Origin: Molossus alvarezi | Taxonomy: Eukaryota; Chordata; Mammalia; Chiroptera; Molossidae | Length of the DNA stretch: 64,000 nucleotides | Assembly: GCA_037176705.1 (NCBI GenBank) | Contig: CM073907.1 | Location: 14,415,001 to 14,479,000 of the forward strand | Direction of reading: 5' to 3' | Notes under the pieces: model-generated | Database searches by the model: none | What the model saw: the letters and a program-made list of their open reading frames with translations, nothing else | Told to the model about the DNA's origin: nothing | In this document: in pieces, positions 1-12,688 of the stretch | Layout: each line of letters begins with the position of its first letter | How positions within the stretch are numbered: the stretch's first letter is position 1 | Program-made: the position numbers and the translations under genes

Positions 1-1690
1 CTCCATCAAAAATCTACTAGACTTAATAAATAAATTTAGCAAAGAAGCAGAATACAAAATTAACGTCAAGAAATTGACGGCATTCTTGTACAGCAATGAT
101 GAACTTACAGAAAGAGAAACTGAAAAAACAATCCCATTTACCATTGCGCCAAAAAAATTACGATACCTAGGAATAAACTTAACCAAAGAAGTAAAGAACC
201 TATTTGCAAAAAACTATAGATCATTGAAAAAAGAAATAGAGGAAGACATAAAAAAGTGGAAGCACATACCCTGTTCATGGATTGGAAGAATTAACATCAT
301 TAAAATGTCCATACTACCCAAAGCAATCTATAGATTCAATGTAATCCCCATCAAAATACCAACGACATATTTCATAGAACTAGAACAAATACTTCAAAAG
401 TTCATATGGAACCAAAAAAGACACCGAATAGCCACAGCAATCTTGAAAAAAAAGAACAAAGTAGGTGGGATTACAATACCAGATATCAAGTTATACTACA
501 AAGCGACTGTAACCAAAACAGCCTGGTACTGGCACAAGAACAGGCATATAGACCCGTGGAACAGAACTGAAAACCCAGAAATGGACCCAATGCAAATACG
601 CTCAATTAATACTTGACAAAGGTGGCAAGAGCATACAGTGTAGTAAAGACAGCCTCTTTAATAAATGGTGTTGGGCAAATTGGACAGCTACATGCAAAAA
701 AATGAAACTAGACCATCAACTTACACCATACACAAAAATAAACTCAAAATGGATAAAAGACTTAAATGTGACCCGTGAATCCATAAAAATTCTAGAAGAA
801 AATGTAGGCAACAAAATTTCGGACATCATACGGAGCAGAATTTTCACTCATCCATCACCAAAGGCAACAGAAAAAAAAGAGAAAATAAAAACATGGGACT
901 ACATCAAACTCAAAAGCTTCTGCACAGCAAAAGAAACAATCATCAAAATGGAAAGGCAACCCACTGTATGGGAGAACATCATTGCCAATGATGTATCAGA
1001 TAAGGGGTTAATTTCCAATATATATAGTGTGCTCATACAACTCAACAAAAGGAAGACAAAGAACCCAATTAAAAAATGGGCAGAGGAGCTGAATAGACAC
1101 CTCTCCACTCAGGACATACAAATGGCCAAAAGACATATGAAGAAATGCTCAACATCACTAATCATCAGAGAGATGCAAATTAAAACAACAATGAGATATC
1201 ACCACACACCTGTCAGAATGGCCGCCATCAACAAATCACCAAACAACAAGTGTTGGCAGGGTGTGGAGAAAAGGGGACTCTAATACACTGCTGGTGGGAA
1301 TGGAGACTGGTGCAGCCACTATGGAAAACAATATGGTGCTACCTCAAAAAATTAAAAATTGAACTTCCCTTTGACCCAGTGATCCCACTGCTAGGAATAT
1401 ACCCTAAGAAGGCTGAAACACCAATCAGGAAGAATATATGTACCCCCATGTTCATAGCAGCACTATTTACAATAACTAAGATCTGGAAACAGCCCAGGTG
1501 TCCACCAGTAGATGAATGGATAAAAAAGCTGTGGTACATATACACAATAGAGTACTATGCAGCAGTTAGAAAGAAAGATCTCTCATCCTTTAAGACGACA
1601 TGGAGGGACCTGGATAGTATTATCCTAAGTGAAAAAAGCCAGGCAGAAAAAGACAAATACCACATGATCTCACTTATATACGGAATATAA
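1..1690 (+). pseudogene. ORF2: L1 ORF2 C-terminal part (RT thumb and Cys-rich domain), frameshifted
   Basis: ORF2 encodes the L1 endonuclease/reverse transcriptase. This piece covers the region after the RT catalytic aspartates. It shows the conserved [18 protein letters not shown] block (about 130-190), [25 protein letters not shown] (about 265-340) in pieces, the WNQKR and [14 protein letters not shown] blocks, and the C-terminal HCWWE-type Cys/His segment near 1,285-1,320. The reading frame shifts near 590-600 and again near 1,255-1,285, so three frames are needed to read it. The coding sequence is otherwise little decayed, which suggests a fairly recent copy. Confidence 0.9.
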
Positions 1691-1926
1691 TGAACATAAC
1701 AGTCTGAGGAATACAGTAGACCCAGAAACATGGAAGTAGGGCACAGACTGACATCCCTCAGAAGAGGGGGTGAGGGGGTGGGAAGAGATAAACCACAGAA
1801 CTTATATGCATGTATGCATGACCAATGGACATGGGCAACAAAGCCGAGGATGGGGCGGAGGTGGGGTAGGGGGTGCCAATGTGGTATAATGGTAAAATAT
1901 CTGTAACAAAAAAATAAATAAAAAAT
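1..1926 (+). mobile_element. L1-A 3' fragment
   Basis: The window opens inside L1 ORF2, just past the reverse-transcriptase active site, and runs through the ORF2 stop near 1,690 and a G-rich 3'UTR to an A-rich tail near 1,900-1,926. The 3'UTR has the hallmarks shared by all copies here: an AACAGTCTGAGGAAT-like start, a TATGCATGTATGCATG motif and a purine-rich G stretch before the tail. It is directly joined to the middle of another L1's ORF1 at about 1,927. Its 5' part lies outside the window. Confidence 0.93.
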
Positions 1927-2491
1927 TCATAAAAACAGGAAAACAACCTAAGAGAACTGTGGGACAACTGTAAATGTAATAACATTCGCATCATAGGAGT
2001 CCCCAAAGAAGAAGAAAATGAGCAAGCGTTAACGAATATATTTGAAGAAATGGTGATAGAAAACTTTCCTAATTTGTGAAGGAAGAAGGCATTCAAGTTC
2101 AAGAAGCACAAAGAGCCCTTATGTAAGAAGAACCCAAACAGGCCCACACCAAAACAAAAAGTAATCAAACTGCCAAAAGTTAAAGACAGAAAGAATTCTA
2201 AAAGCAGCAAGAGAGAAGCAACAGATTACCTACAAAAGAAACCCCATAAGACTCTCAGCTTACTTATCAAGAGAAACACTACAGGCAAGAAGGGAATGGC
2301 ATGAGGGAATCAAGGTCATGAAAAACAAGGATCTGAATCCAAGACAACTCTACCCATCAAGGCTATCATTCAAAATAGAAAATAGAAGGTCAAATAAAGA
2401 GCTTCTCAGACAAAAAAAAAAAAAAAAAAAGCTAAGGGAATACATTAGCACCAAACCAGAACTGCAAGAAATGTTAAAAGGACCCCTGTAA
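1927..2491 (+). pseudogene. ORF1: L1 ORF1 C-terminal half, broken
   Basis: ORF1 encodes the L1 RNA-binding chaperone. This remnant begins at the position equal to about residue 120 of the intact ORF1 at 42,346 and covers the RRM and C-terminal domains. Recognisable pieces are the RELWDN-like start, IIGVP, the NFPNL block, RREWHE (written here as REWHEG), LNPRQLYPSRLSF and LKGPL before the TAA near 2,489. Several frameshifts interrupt it, for example near 2,080 and 2,125. An A-rich run at 2,413-2,430 lies in the KSF-DK loop. Confidence 0.85.
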
Positions 2492-2536
2492 GCAGAAAGA
2501 GAAAAAGGAAGAAAAAGAAAACCACACTAAACAAAA

Positions 2537-5500
2537 ATGGCAGTAAATAAGTACATATCAATAACCACCTTAAATGAAAATGGATTGAATGATCCCATAA
2601 AAAAAAACACAGAGTAGCTAATTGGATAACAAAGCATGACTCATCCATATGTTTTTTTACAAGAGACCCAGCCCACAACAAAGACTCACATAATTTGAAA
2701 GTGAAGGGATGGAAAAAAAATCTTCCAAGCAAATGGAAAGAAAAAACAAAAGAAGAAAAAACAAAAGCTGGGGTAGCAATACCCATATCTGATCAAATAG
2801 ATTTCAAAATGAAGGCCATAACTAGAGACAAAGAAGGCTACTACATAATAATAAAAAGATCTCTCCAACAGGAAAATATAACATTTATGCACCCAATATG
2901 GGAGCACCAAAATATATTCAAAATCTTCTAAAGGACTTCAAAGGAGAAATCGATAGCAATACAATAATAGCAGGGGTCTTTAACACCCCACTGCATCACT
3001 GGATAGCTCCTCTGGACAAACAATTAGCAAGGAAACAGAGACTCTAAAAAAAGCACTAGACCAAGTGGATTTAATAGATATCTAGAGAGAATTACACGCC
3101 ATAACTACAAAATTCACATTTTTTTCAAGTTCACATGAGACATTCTCAAAGATAGGCCACATGTTAGGGCACAAACTATGTCTGTACAAGTTCAAGAAGA
3201 CTGAAATCATATCAAGCATCTTCTCAGATCACACTGGCATGAAACTAGAAATCAACTGAAACAAGAACATGCAAAGACATTTGAACACATGGAAGCTAAA
3301 TAGCATGTTATTAAACAATGAATGGCTTACCGAGGAGATCAAGGAATAAATTAAAAAATTCCTTGAAATCAATGAAAATGAAGACACAACAACACAAAAT
3401 CTACGGGATGCAGTGAAAGCAGTTCTGAGAGGGAAGTTCATAGCCCTACAGGCCTACATCAAAAAACAAAAAAACCTCTAATAGACTGTCTAACCTCACA
3501 ACTTAAAGAACTAGAGAACAAACAAAAAGAAAACCCCAGAGCAAGTAGAAGGTAGAAAATAGTAAAGATCAGAGTAGAAATAAATGACATAGAGTCCAAA
3601 GGGAAAAAAAAAAAAAAAAACAATTTAAAGGATCAATGAAACAAAGAGCTGATATTGCGAAAAGATAAACAAGACTGATGGACCCTTAGCTAGACTCACC
3701 AAGAAACAAAGACACAGTACCCAAATACACAAAATCAGAAATAAAAGAGGAGAAGTAACAACTGACACCACAGAAATACAAAAGATCATTAACAACAACA
3801 ATGAACAATGATATGGCAAAAATTTGAAAATCTAAGTAAAATGGAAAAATTTCTGGAAACCCATAGTTTCCCAAAACTGGAACAGGAAGAGGTAGAAAGC
3901 TTGAACCGATCAATAACAACACATGAAATTGAAGATATAATCAAGACTCTCTCAGCAACAAAAGCCCAGGCCCAGATGGCTTTCTCGGGCGAGGTTCACC
4001 AAACATACAAAGGAGAAATAAAACCCATTCTCCTCCAACTATTTCAAAAAATTCAAGAAGGAAGACTTCCAAACTTGTTTTATGAAGCCTGCATAATCCT
4101 AATTCCAAAACCAGAAAAAGACAGTACAAAGGAAAAAACTACAGGCCAATATCCCTGATGAACTTAGACTCCAAAATCCTGAACAAAAATACTAGCTAAT
4201 CAAATCCAGCAATACACCGATAAAATTATCCACGATGACCAAGTGGGATTCATCCCAGAAATGCAAGCCTGGTAAAATATTCGCAAATCAATAACTGTGA
4301 CATACCACATAAATGAAATGAAGAATAAAAACCACATGGTCATATCAATAGATGCCGAAAAAGCCTTTGACAAAATCCAGCATCCATTTGTCATAAAAAC
4401 GCTCAGCAATAATAGAGGGATCATATCTAGACATAATACAGGCCAAATATGAAAGACCAACAGCCAACATCATACGCAATGTGCAATAAATAAAAGAATT
4501 TCCTTAAGAACAAGAAAAATGCAGGGATGCCCACTCTTGCCACTCTCATTTAACATAGGATTGGAAGTCTTACCCACAGCAATCAGACAGGAAGAAAAAA
4601 TAAAAGGGATCCAAATTGGAAAGGAGAAAGTGAAACTGTCATTTTTTGCAGATGACATGATTCTATACATAGAAAACCCCAAAGACTCCATAAAAATTTG
4701 CTAGACTTGATAAATGAATTTGGAAAACTAGAAAGATACAAAATTAATGTCAAGAAATCGATGGCATTCTTATACACCAATGAACAACTCACACAAAGAA
4801 AAACTAAGAAGACAATCCCATTTACCATTGCGGCAAAAAAAAATTAACGTACCTAGGAATAAACTTAACCAAAGAAATAAAGGACCTATTCGCAGAAAAC
4901 TATAGCTCATTAAAAAAAGAAATAGAGGAAGATATAAAAAAGGGGAAGCACATACTCTGTTCATGAATTGGAAAAATTAACATCATTAAAATGTCTATAT
5001 TACCCAAAGCAATCTATAGATTCAATGCAATCCCCATCAAAATACCAATGGCATACTTCACAGAATTAGAACAAGTACTTCAAAAGTTCATATGGAATAA
5101 AAAAAACCTCGAATATCCACAGCAATCTTGAAAAAGAAGAACAACGTTGGAGGGATCACATTACCAGAATTTTGGTAATACTACAAAGCCACTATAATCA
5201 AAACAGGCATATAGACCAGTGGAAAAGTACAGAGGACCCAGAAATAGTCCCAAGGCAATATGCTCAATAAATATTTGACAAAGTTGGCAAGAGCATACAG
5301 TGGAGTAAGGACAGCCTCTTTAATAAATGGTGTTGGGAAAATTGGACAGCTACATGCAGAAAAATGAAACTAGACCATCAATTTACACCCTACACAAGAA
5401 TAAACTTAAAATGGATATAAGACTTAAATGTGACTCATGAATCCATATAAATCCTAGCAGAAACTGTAGGCAATAAATTTCAGACATCATACACAGTAGA

Positions 5501-5848
5501 ATTTTCACTGACATATCAGCTAAGGCAATAGAAACAAAGGAGAAAATGAACACATGAGACTACATCGAACTCAAAAGCTTCTGCAGAGCAAAAGGTACAA
5601 TCATCAAAACAAAAGGCTACCCACTGTATGGGAGAGCATAACTGACAATAATATATCAGATAAGGGGTTAATTTCAAATATATATAGAGTGCTCATGCAA
5701 CTCAACAAAAGAAAGACAAAGAACCCAATTAAAAACTGGGCAGAGGAACTAAATAGACACCTCTCCAAACAGTACATACAAATGGCTAACAGACATATGA
5801 AGAACTGCTCAATATTATTAACCATTAGAGAGATGCATATTAAAACAA
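2537..5848 (+). pseudogene. ORF2: L1 ORF2 (EN and RT), broken, 3' end missing
   Basis: The start ATG sits in the usual AAAAATGGCA(A/G)TAAATAAGTAC context at 2,537. Endonuclease landmarks are still visible: the LNENGLN N-terminal motif, QETQ-like residues near 2,660, a degraded GDFNTPL motif near 2,975 and SDHTGM near 3,225. RT landmarks are the [12 protein letters not shown] block near 4,345 and [15 protein letters not shown] near 4,648. Numerous frameshifts and stops occur (for example in-frame TAG/TAA near 3,084, 3,258 and 3,348). It cannot encode a full protein. Confidence 0.87.
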
Positions 5849-6397
5849 ACAATTAAAAAAAAAGAAAGACAGCCTAAGAGAACTGTGGGACTCCATGAAA
5901 CATAATAACATACACATCATAGAAGTTTCAGGAAAAGAGGTAAATGAGCAAGGGACAAAGAAAATATCTGAAGAAATAGTGTCAGAAAACACTGATAACT
6001 TGGTGAAGGAAAATGGCATATACCTTCAAGAAGCACAAAGAGCTTAAACTTTGAAGAATCCAAAGAGGCCCACATCGAGACACATAATAATTAAAGGGCA
6101 AAAATTAAAGAGAGAAATAGGATTTGAAACATGGCAAGAAATACACAACAGATTACCCACTAAGAAAATCACATAACCTTATCAGCTGAATGCTCAACAA
6201 AAACACTACTGGACAAAAAAGAAAGTCATGAAGCGATCAAGGTAAGGAAAAACAAGGATCTGAATTTAAGACTACTCTATCCACCAAGACTATCATTGAA
6301 AATAGGAGGTGAAATAAAGGAAGAGCTTCCCAGACAAAAAGGCTAATAGAATATGTTAGCAACAATCAGCTAAGAAATGTTAAAAGGAGTGTTGTAA
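5849..6397 (+). pseudogene. ORF1: L1-B ORF1 C-terminal half, broken
   Basis: The remnant covers the end of the coiled coil, the RRM and the C-terminal domain. B-type features include the SENT(D/H)NLVKENGIYL block near 5,985-6,025 in place of the A-type TENFPNLVKE block. The RPTSRHIII-like segment, the 'NKDLNLRLLYPPRLS' segment near 6,255-6,295 and a TAA near 6,395 are present. Stops and frameshifts break it, for instance near 6,045 and 6,175. Confidence 0.82.
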
Positions 6398-6442
6398 TAA
6401 GCAGAAGAAATAGGAAGATAAATGTAACCATAATAAATGAAA

Positions 6443-9400
6443 ATTGCAATAAATAAGTACATATCAATAATTGCCTTAAACACAAATAGATTAAACACTC
6501 CCATGAAAAGACACAGCATAGCTGAATAGATAACAATGCACAGCTCACATTTATATTGTTTATAAGAGACCAAACTCAAAACAAAAGTTTTACATAAGTA
6601 GAAAGTGAAGAAACTAGAAATACATTATAAAAGAATACATGAAAACATTTGAACACATAAAGATTAAATAGCATGTTATTAAACAATGAATGGGTTCACA
6701 AGGAGTTCAAGAAAAAATTAAAAACTTCATAGAAACCAATGAAAGTGAACACACAACAAAGTAAAATTAATGGGATTCAGTGAAAGTAGTACTGATAAGG
6801 AAGTTTATACCCTACTTGTCAACCTCAGAAAACAAGATTTTCTAATTGACAATCTCACATCAGAACTTAAAAAACACAAAGAAAATGAAACAAACAAACA
6901 AACAAACAAAAAAACCTCAGACTAATCAGTAGGAAATAAATACCAAAGAACAGAGCACAAATAGACAACATAGAGACTAAAAATAATTCAAAAGAGGAAC
7001 AAATGGACAAATTTCTAGAAATACATAATCTCCCAGAACTGAAGAATGAAGAGATAGAAAACTTGAACAGACCAATCACAACTAAGAAAATTGAAGATAT
7101 AACCAAGAATCTCCCACCAAACAAAAGCCCAGGCTCAGACTGGTTCACAGGGGAGTTTTACTGAACATTCAAAGAACTCACACCCATTCTTCTCAAACTA
7201 TTTCAATAAATCCAAGAAGACAGAACACTTCCAAACACACTTTCTGAAGCCAGCAAAATCCTAATTCCCAAACCACATGAAGACACTATAAACAAAAGAA
7301 ACCTACAGGCCAATATTTTTTATTAACACAGATGCCAAAATTCTTAACAAAATATTAGCAATTCAAACCCAGCAATACATCAAACACATTATTCATCATG
7401 ACCAAGTGGGTTACATTCCAGGCACTCAAGGATGGTACAATATGTGCAAATCAATAAATGTGATACATCGCATAAACAAAATAAAAGATAAAAACCATAT
7501 GATCATATCAATATATGCCAAAAAAGCATTCGACAAAATCCAGCACCCATTTCGGATAAAAACGCTCAACAATGTGGTAATAGAGGGGCCATATCGCAAT
7601 ATAATAAAGGCCACATATGACAAACACAGCCAACAACATACTAAATGGGCAAAAATAAAAAGCAGTCCCCTTAAGAAGGAGAACAAGACAGGGATGCCCA
7701 CTTTTGCTACTTAATTTAACATAGAACTGGAAGTCTTAGACACAGCAATTACACATGAAGAAAAAATAGAAGAGATCCAAACTGGAAAGGAGGATGTGAA
7801 ACTGTCATTATATGCAGATGACATAATATGGTATATAGAAACCACTAAAGACTCCATCAAAAATCTACTAGACTTAATAAATAAAATTGCAAAGTGGCAG
7901 GATGCAAAATTAATGTCAAGAAATCGATGGCATTTTTCTACACCAAATATGAAATCAGAGAAAGAGAAACAAAAAAATCAATTTCATTTACCATCGCAGA
8001 AGAAAAAATTAAAATACCTAGGAATAAACTTCACCAAAGAAGTAAAGTACCTCTTCACAGATAGCTACAGGTCATTGAAATTAGAAATGGAGGAAGATAT
8101 AAAAAAGTGAGAGCATATACCTTGTTTATGGATAGGAAGAATTAACATCATTAAAATGTCCATACTACCCAAAGCAATCTACACATTCAATGCAATCCTC
8201 AGCAAAATACCTACGACTTACATCACAAACCTAGAACAAACACTCCAAAAGTTTATATAAAACTAAAAAAGACCCCTAGTAGCCACAGAAATCTTGAAAA
8301 AGAACAAAGCAGGAGGGATCACATGACCAGATTTCAGGTTATACCACACAGCCAGGTCATAAAAATAAGCCTGGCACTGGCCCAGGAACAGGCAGATAGG
8401 TCAATGGAACAGAATAGAGAACCCAGAAATTGACCCAAGACAATATGTTCAATTATCATTTGACAATGTTGGCAACAACATACAGTGGAGTCAGGAGAGA
8501 CTTCACAATAAATGGTGTTGGAAAAATTGGACAGATACTGGCAAAAAAAAAAAAAAAATGAAGCTAGACCAGGACTTTACACCATCCATGAGAAAAAACT
8601 CAAAATGGATAAAATACTTAAATGTAACTTGTAAATCCATACAAATTCTAGAAGAAAGTGCAGGACACAAAATTTCTGAGATAGCCAGCAGAATTTTCAC
8701 TAATATAACACCTAAAGCAAGAGACACATACACATGAAAATTAATATATCAATAAATAAACACGTGATACTACTTCAAACTGAAAAGCTTCTGCACAGCT
8801 AAAGACACAACCATCAAAAGGAAAAGGGATCCTAATATCTGGAAGACCAAAATCGCCGATGATGCATTGGATAAGGGTTAATTTCCAAAATATAGGGTGC
8901 TTATAAAACTCAACAATAGGAAGACAAAAAATCCAATTAAGAAATGGGCAGAGTAAATAAATAGACATCTCTCCAAACAGGACATACAAATGGTAAGAGA
9001 CATATAAAAAAATGCTCAACATCACCAATCATCAGAGAGATGCTAATTAAAACAACAATGAGATATCACCACACACCCATCAGAATAACCGCCATCAACA
9101 AATCATCAAACTAAAAGTCTTGGCGAGGGTGTGGAGAAAGGGGTCTCAGTACTCTGCTGGTGGGAATGCAGACTGGTGCAGCCACTATGGAAAACAATAT
9201 AGTGTTACCTCAAAAAATTAAAAATAGAACTCCCTTATGATTCAGTGATCCCACTTCGAGGAATACACCCTACAAATCCTGAAACACCAATCAGGAGAAT
9301 ATATGTACTCCCATGTTCGTAGTAGCACTATTTATAATAGCTAAGATATGGAAATAGGCCAAATGTCCAACAGGAGACGAATGGATATAAAAAGTGTGAT

Positions 9401-9552
9401 ACATATACACAATGGAGTACTATGCAGCTGTAAGAAAGAAAGATCTCTTATCCTTTGAGACGACATTGAGGAACCTGAAAACTGACATCCTAAGCGAAAC
9501 AAGGCTAGCAGAGGACAAGTATCATATGATCTCACTTATTTGTGGAATATAA
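6443..9552 (+). pseudogene. ORF2: L1-B ORF2 with endonuclease and pre-RT deletions
   Basis: The codon aligned to the normal ORF2 start is ATT at 6,443, although an in-frame ATG lies two codons upstream. Most of the endonuclease is gone: the sequence jumps from the SHR-KVK block to the KLEIN-like block near 6,609, so the GDFN and SDH motifs are absent. A second jump near 6,995 removes the segment before the RT fingers. RT landmarks include [11 protein letters not shown] near 7,520 and LSLYADDIIWYIE near 7,800. The C-terminal Cys-rich block is near 9,130-9,185 and the stop is near 9,552. Many stops are scattered through it. Confidence 0.85.
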
Positions 9553-9830
9553 TGAACATAATAGTCTGAGGAATGTGGTAGAGCCAGAGACATGAAAGTG
9601 TGGTACAGACTGAGTATTCCCAGGAGAGAAGGTGGGGGCGGGAGGATAAAGCACAAAACTTATATGCATGTATGCATGAAAAATGGATATGGACATCAAA
9701 GCTGGGGAGAGGGTGAGGAGGGGGGAGAGGATAATTAGTGGGGGGAAAAGGAGAAATATCTGTAACAAAAATTAATTAATTAAATTAAAAAAATAAAACA
9801 AAAATAAAAAAAACTAAAATGTAACTTGTG

Positions 9831-9990
9831 GTTGAGATAGATCATTAGCTCGTACATAGATGATTGATAGATAATAGATTGAAGATAGATGGATAGATGA
9901 ACACAAGATAGATAAATGCATGGGGAGATGGTAGACAGATGATAGATAGCTAGTTACAGATAGAATAGGTACATATAGATGTGGATTTAA
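9831..9990 (+). repeat. GATA/TAGA-type microsatellite inside L1-B ORF2
   Basis: This is an imperfect GATA/GATG array. On its left is a 17-bp L1-B ORF2 scrap (about 9,814-9,830, AAATGTAACTTGTG). On its right the same ORF2 resumes only about 35 bp further on, at AACAAAATTTCAGAC. The array therefore replaces a small piece of ORF2. Confidence 0.85.
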
Positions 9991-10510
9991 AAACAAAATT
10001 TCAGACGTGATACACAGCAGAATTTTCATTGATACAACACCTAAGGAACAGACATATACACACCAAAAGAAAAAAAATAAAATAAACACGTGGGACTACA
10101 TCAAACTGAAAAGCTTCTGCACAGCAAAAGAAACAACCATCAAAACGAAAAGGGATCCTACTATCTGGAAGACCATAAACCCCAATGATGCATCAGATAA
10201 GGGTTGATTTCCAAATATAATGAGTGGTTATAAAACTCAACCACAGGAAGACAAAGAACCACTTTAAGAAATGGGCAGAGGAACTAAATAGACAACTCTC
10301 AAAACAGGACATACAAATAGCTAAGAGACATATGAAGAAATGCTCCACATCACTAATGATCAGAGAGATGCAAATTAAAACAACAATGAGGTATCACCTC
10401 ACACCTGTCAGAATGGCCGCCATCAACAAATCATCAAACAACAAGTCTTGGCTAGGGTGTGGAGAAAGGGGACTCCAGTACACTGCTGGTGGGAATGCAG
10501 ACCAGTGCAG
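9991..10510 (+). mobile_element. L1-B ORF2 C-terminal fragment
   Basis: This 520-bp piece of L1-B ORF2 encodes the region from the IFIDTTPK block through the [23 protein letters not shown] segment to the Cys-rich [17 protein letters not shown] remnant. It stops at the GACTGGTGCAG position, where a second GATA array begins. It reads in two frames (10,007-10,207 and 10,224-10,520). It has no 3'UTR. Confidence 0.87.
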
Positions 10511-10715
10511 GCATAGATAGATGCCATAGATAGATTAGGTATACATATAGATAGATATAGATGATACCTAGATATAGAATAGATAGATATAGATATGGAG
10601 ATATAGAGATAGAGATAGAGAAAGAGATATAGATATAGATATAGATTAGATATAGATAGATATAGATATAGATATAGATATAGATATAGATATAGATATA
10701 GATGTAGATATATAA
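10511..10715 (+). repeat. GATA/ATAGAT microsatellite
   Basis: The array has a TAGA/GATA part followed by a near-perfect run of ATAGAT hexamers at about 10,625-10,710. Similar arrays occupy the same place in front of the MIR-like segment at 22,239-22,376 and 27,613-27,756. It is therefore part of the tandem unit and not an isolated microsatellite. Confidence 0.9.
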
Positions 10716-10922
10716 GGGGTGTTTCAGATCACGACCAATGTGTCCAGAAATGTAGATTTTCAGTTCTTTTTACCTTGACACCTCATGTGTCTTCTCTCAG
10801 GGCCTCAGTTTTCTACTTGTGAATTTCTTTATTTCGGAAGTCATGAAGAGGTGGAAGAAATCATGTGTATTTGTATTTTGTGACTCAGTGTTATTACGAA
10901 AATAAAATTTTATAAAATATTA
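10716..10922 (+). other. Non-L1 host segment, MIR-like, copy 1
   Basis: This ~200-bp segment is not L1. It contains CTCAGGGCCTCAGTTTTC followed by a TTGTGAATTTC stretch, which resembles the conserved core of the old SINE MIR, and ends in an AT-rich stretch. Near-identical copies lie at 22,377-22,575, 27,757-27,960 and (truncated) 61,922-62,112. Each is immediately followed by the 5' end of an L1-B. It looks like the original insertion-site DNA of L1-B, carried along in later duplications. The MIR identification is by eye. Confidence 0.75.
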
Positions 10923-11768
10923 AGGGGAAGGGAAAATGGCAGTGGAGTAAAGGGAAACTACACAAACCTCCTCCCACAAGCAAATTGAAACTCGAACAAA
11001 AATGAAAACACAACATGGGGAAAAAACAACTCCAAACAGCGGAGATAATCTGTATAACCAGGGATAGAAAGAGGATGCCAAATTGAGCCTGGTAGAAACT
11101 GTGGAGGTGTGATAGGGCAGGCTGGGGGCCCACAAACAATAGCTGAAGGCTGATTCAGTGGAGAGAGCAGGGGTTTTAAATGGCACAAAATAAGTGCATC
11201 CACTTATCTTGGGCTTCAGCAGAGGGAGGGCTGACCACTGAAAATGTTAGGAGAGAGTCCAGGACTCATGCTTCAGAATGACCCAGGAGGGAAGGACTAT
11301 GGGAGTTTTGTGCTGTTATCAATCCTCACAAAACAGCAGCCACCTTATTCAAGGAGCTTCTTCTCAGAGCCTTGGAAGAAGCAATGGCCCCTCGCTCAGG
11401 AATTCAACACCACCAGGCTGACCTGAAAATGCAAATTGCAGCTCATGAACATATAGCGTCTGACAAAAAACAAGTGTCCCACCCTCTGGAAATCCTCTAA
11501 TACCTAAGGAATCTTTCATACATATGAGCGCTACAAATTGAGGTTCATCAAATTAATGAGACTAATGGCTGCCAGGGAAAAGCTAGATGATAAATGAACA
11601 TTTTCTTGGCCTTCCAATCTACCAAGGAAAATAATCCTTGTGAGTAGTGTTTAACCTGTGTTCTTTCACACTTATCCAAACCCAGGAAAGGGAGCCACAA
11701 CCAGAAAAACACCAACACCCACAGGGAAAATTTGGCAGGCTCTAAAACCCACTGAGACAGCCATAAAA

Positions 11769-12648
11769 AGGATATAAAAAAACAAGTCCCAAATGAAAGA
11801 CAAAATATTCTACAGGACAGGAGATAAATGAAATGGATTTAAACAAGATATCAGAGCTATAATTAGGAGTAATACTATGAGGAAGCTCAACAACATAAAC
11901 AAAGAGCTCAAAAGCATGAGTGAAGATAGAGAAAAATTTAAATCAACAAACTGGAAGTAAATAATGAAATAGCAGATATAAAGAACACATTGGAAGCAAT
12001 GAAAAGCAGGTCAGAGAAAGCCAAAATTTGTATCAATGAATTAGAAAACAGAGTACAAAATATCACATAGTAAGAGAACCAAAAGGAAAAAAAAAATAAT
12101 TAAAAAATAGAAAGACAGCCTAAGAGAACCATGAGACACCATTAAACAAAATAACACACACATAATAGAAGTTGAGAAAAAGACAAAAATGAGCAAGGGA
12201 TTGAGAATATATTTGAAGAAATCGTGTCAGAAAACACTCATAACTTGGTGAAGAAAAATGGCATATACCTTCACAAAGAACAAAGAGCTTCAACTTTGAA
12301 GGATCCAAAGAGGACCACATTGAGACATATGATAATTAAAAAGCCAAAATTAAAGACAGAAAGAGAATTTGAAAGGCAGCAAGAGATAAGCAACATTACC
12401 CACAAAGAAAACCACATAACCTTATCAGCTGATTGCTCAACAAACACACTGATGGACAGAGGAGGAAGTCATGACGTGATCAAGGTAAGGAAAAACAAGG
12501 ATCTGAATCCAACACTACTCTATCCAGCAAGACTATCATTGTAAATAGAAGGTGAAATAAAGAAAGAGCTTCCCAGACAAAAACGCTAACAAAATATGTT
12601 AGCAACAACCAGCTCTCTAAGAAATGTTAAAAGGGGTGCTACAATAAG
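11769..12648 (+). pseudogene. ORF1: L1-B ORF1, broken
   Basis: The expected start codon is lost (GGATATAAAA in place of the ATGGTGAAA context). The coiled-coil part is readable near 11,840-12,060 as heptad-like Lys/Glu/Asn-rich sequence, and the RRM/C-terminal part opens as a frame at 12,224-12,544. The B-type block SENTHNLVKKNGIYL lies near 12,226. Stops near 12,068 and 12,542 and frameshifts break it. Confidence 0.82.
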
Positions 12649-12688
12649 CAGAATAAATAGGAAGAGAAATGGAACCATATTAATGAAA

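Larger units (their letters stand above)
1927..5848 (+). mobile_element. L1-A fragment lacking both ends
   Basis: The sequence starts abruptly in the middle of ORF1, at the end of the coiled coil, and continues through the ORF1 tail, the spacer and most of ORF2. It ends near 5,848 at the 'agagagatgca(a)attaaaac' position of ORF2, where it is fused to ORF1 of an L1-B element. No 5'UTR and no 3'UTR are present. Many substitutions and stops mark it as older than the copy at 41,486. Confidence 0.88.
5849..9812 (+). mobile_element. L1-B, 5'-truncated, with shared internal ORF2 deletions
   Basis: This is the first L1-B copy. It begins in the middle of ORF1 (AAAGACAGCCTAAGAG motif) and runs to an L1 3'UTR and A-rich tail at about 9,790-9,812. 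Compared with the L1 at 41,486 it lacks about 520 bp of the endonuclease region (junction near 6,609) and about 200 bp upstream of the RT domain (junction near 6,995). The same two junctions occur in every other L1-B copy in the window that covers those positions. Confidence 0.88.

Noticed and set aside
10511..10715. Regularly spaced short repeats that might suggest a CRISPR array
   Set aside because: They are contiguous 4- to 6-bp microsatellite units with no unique spacers, in a mammalian sequence.
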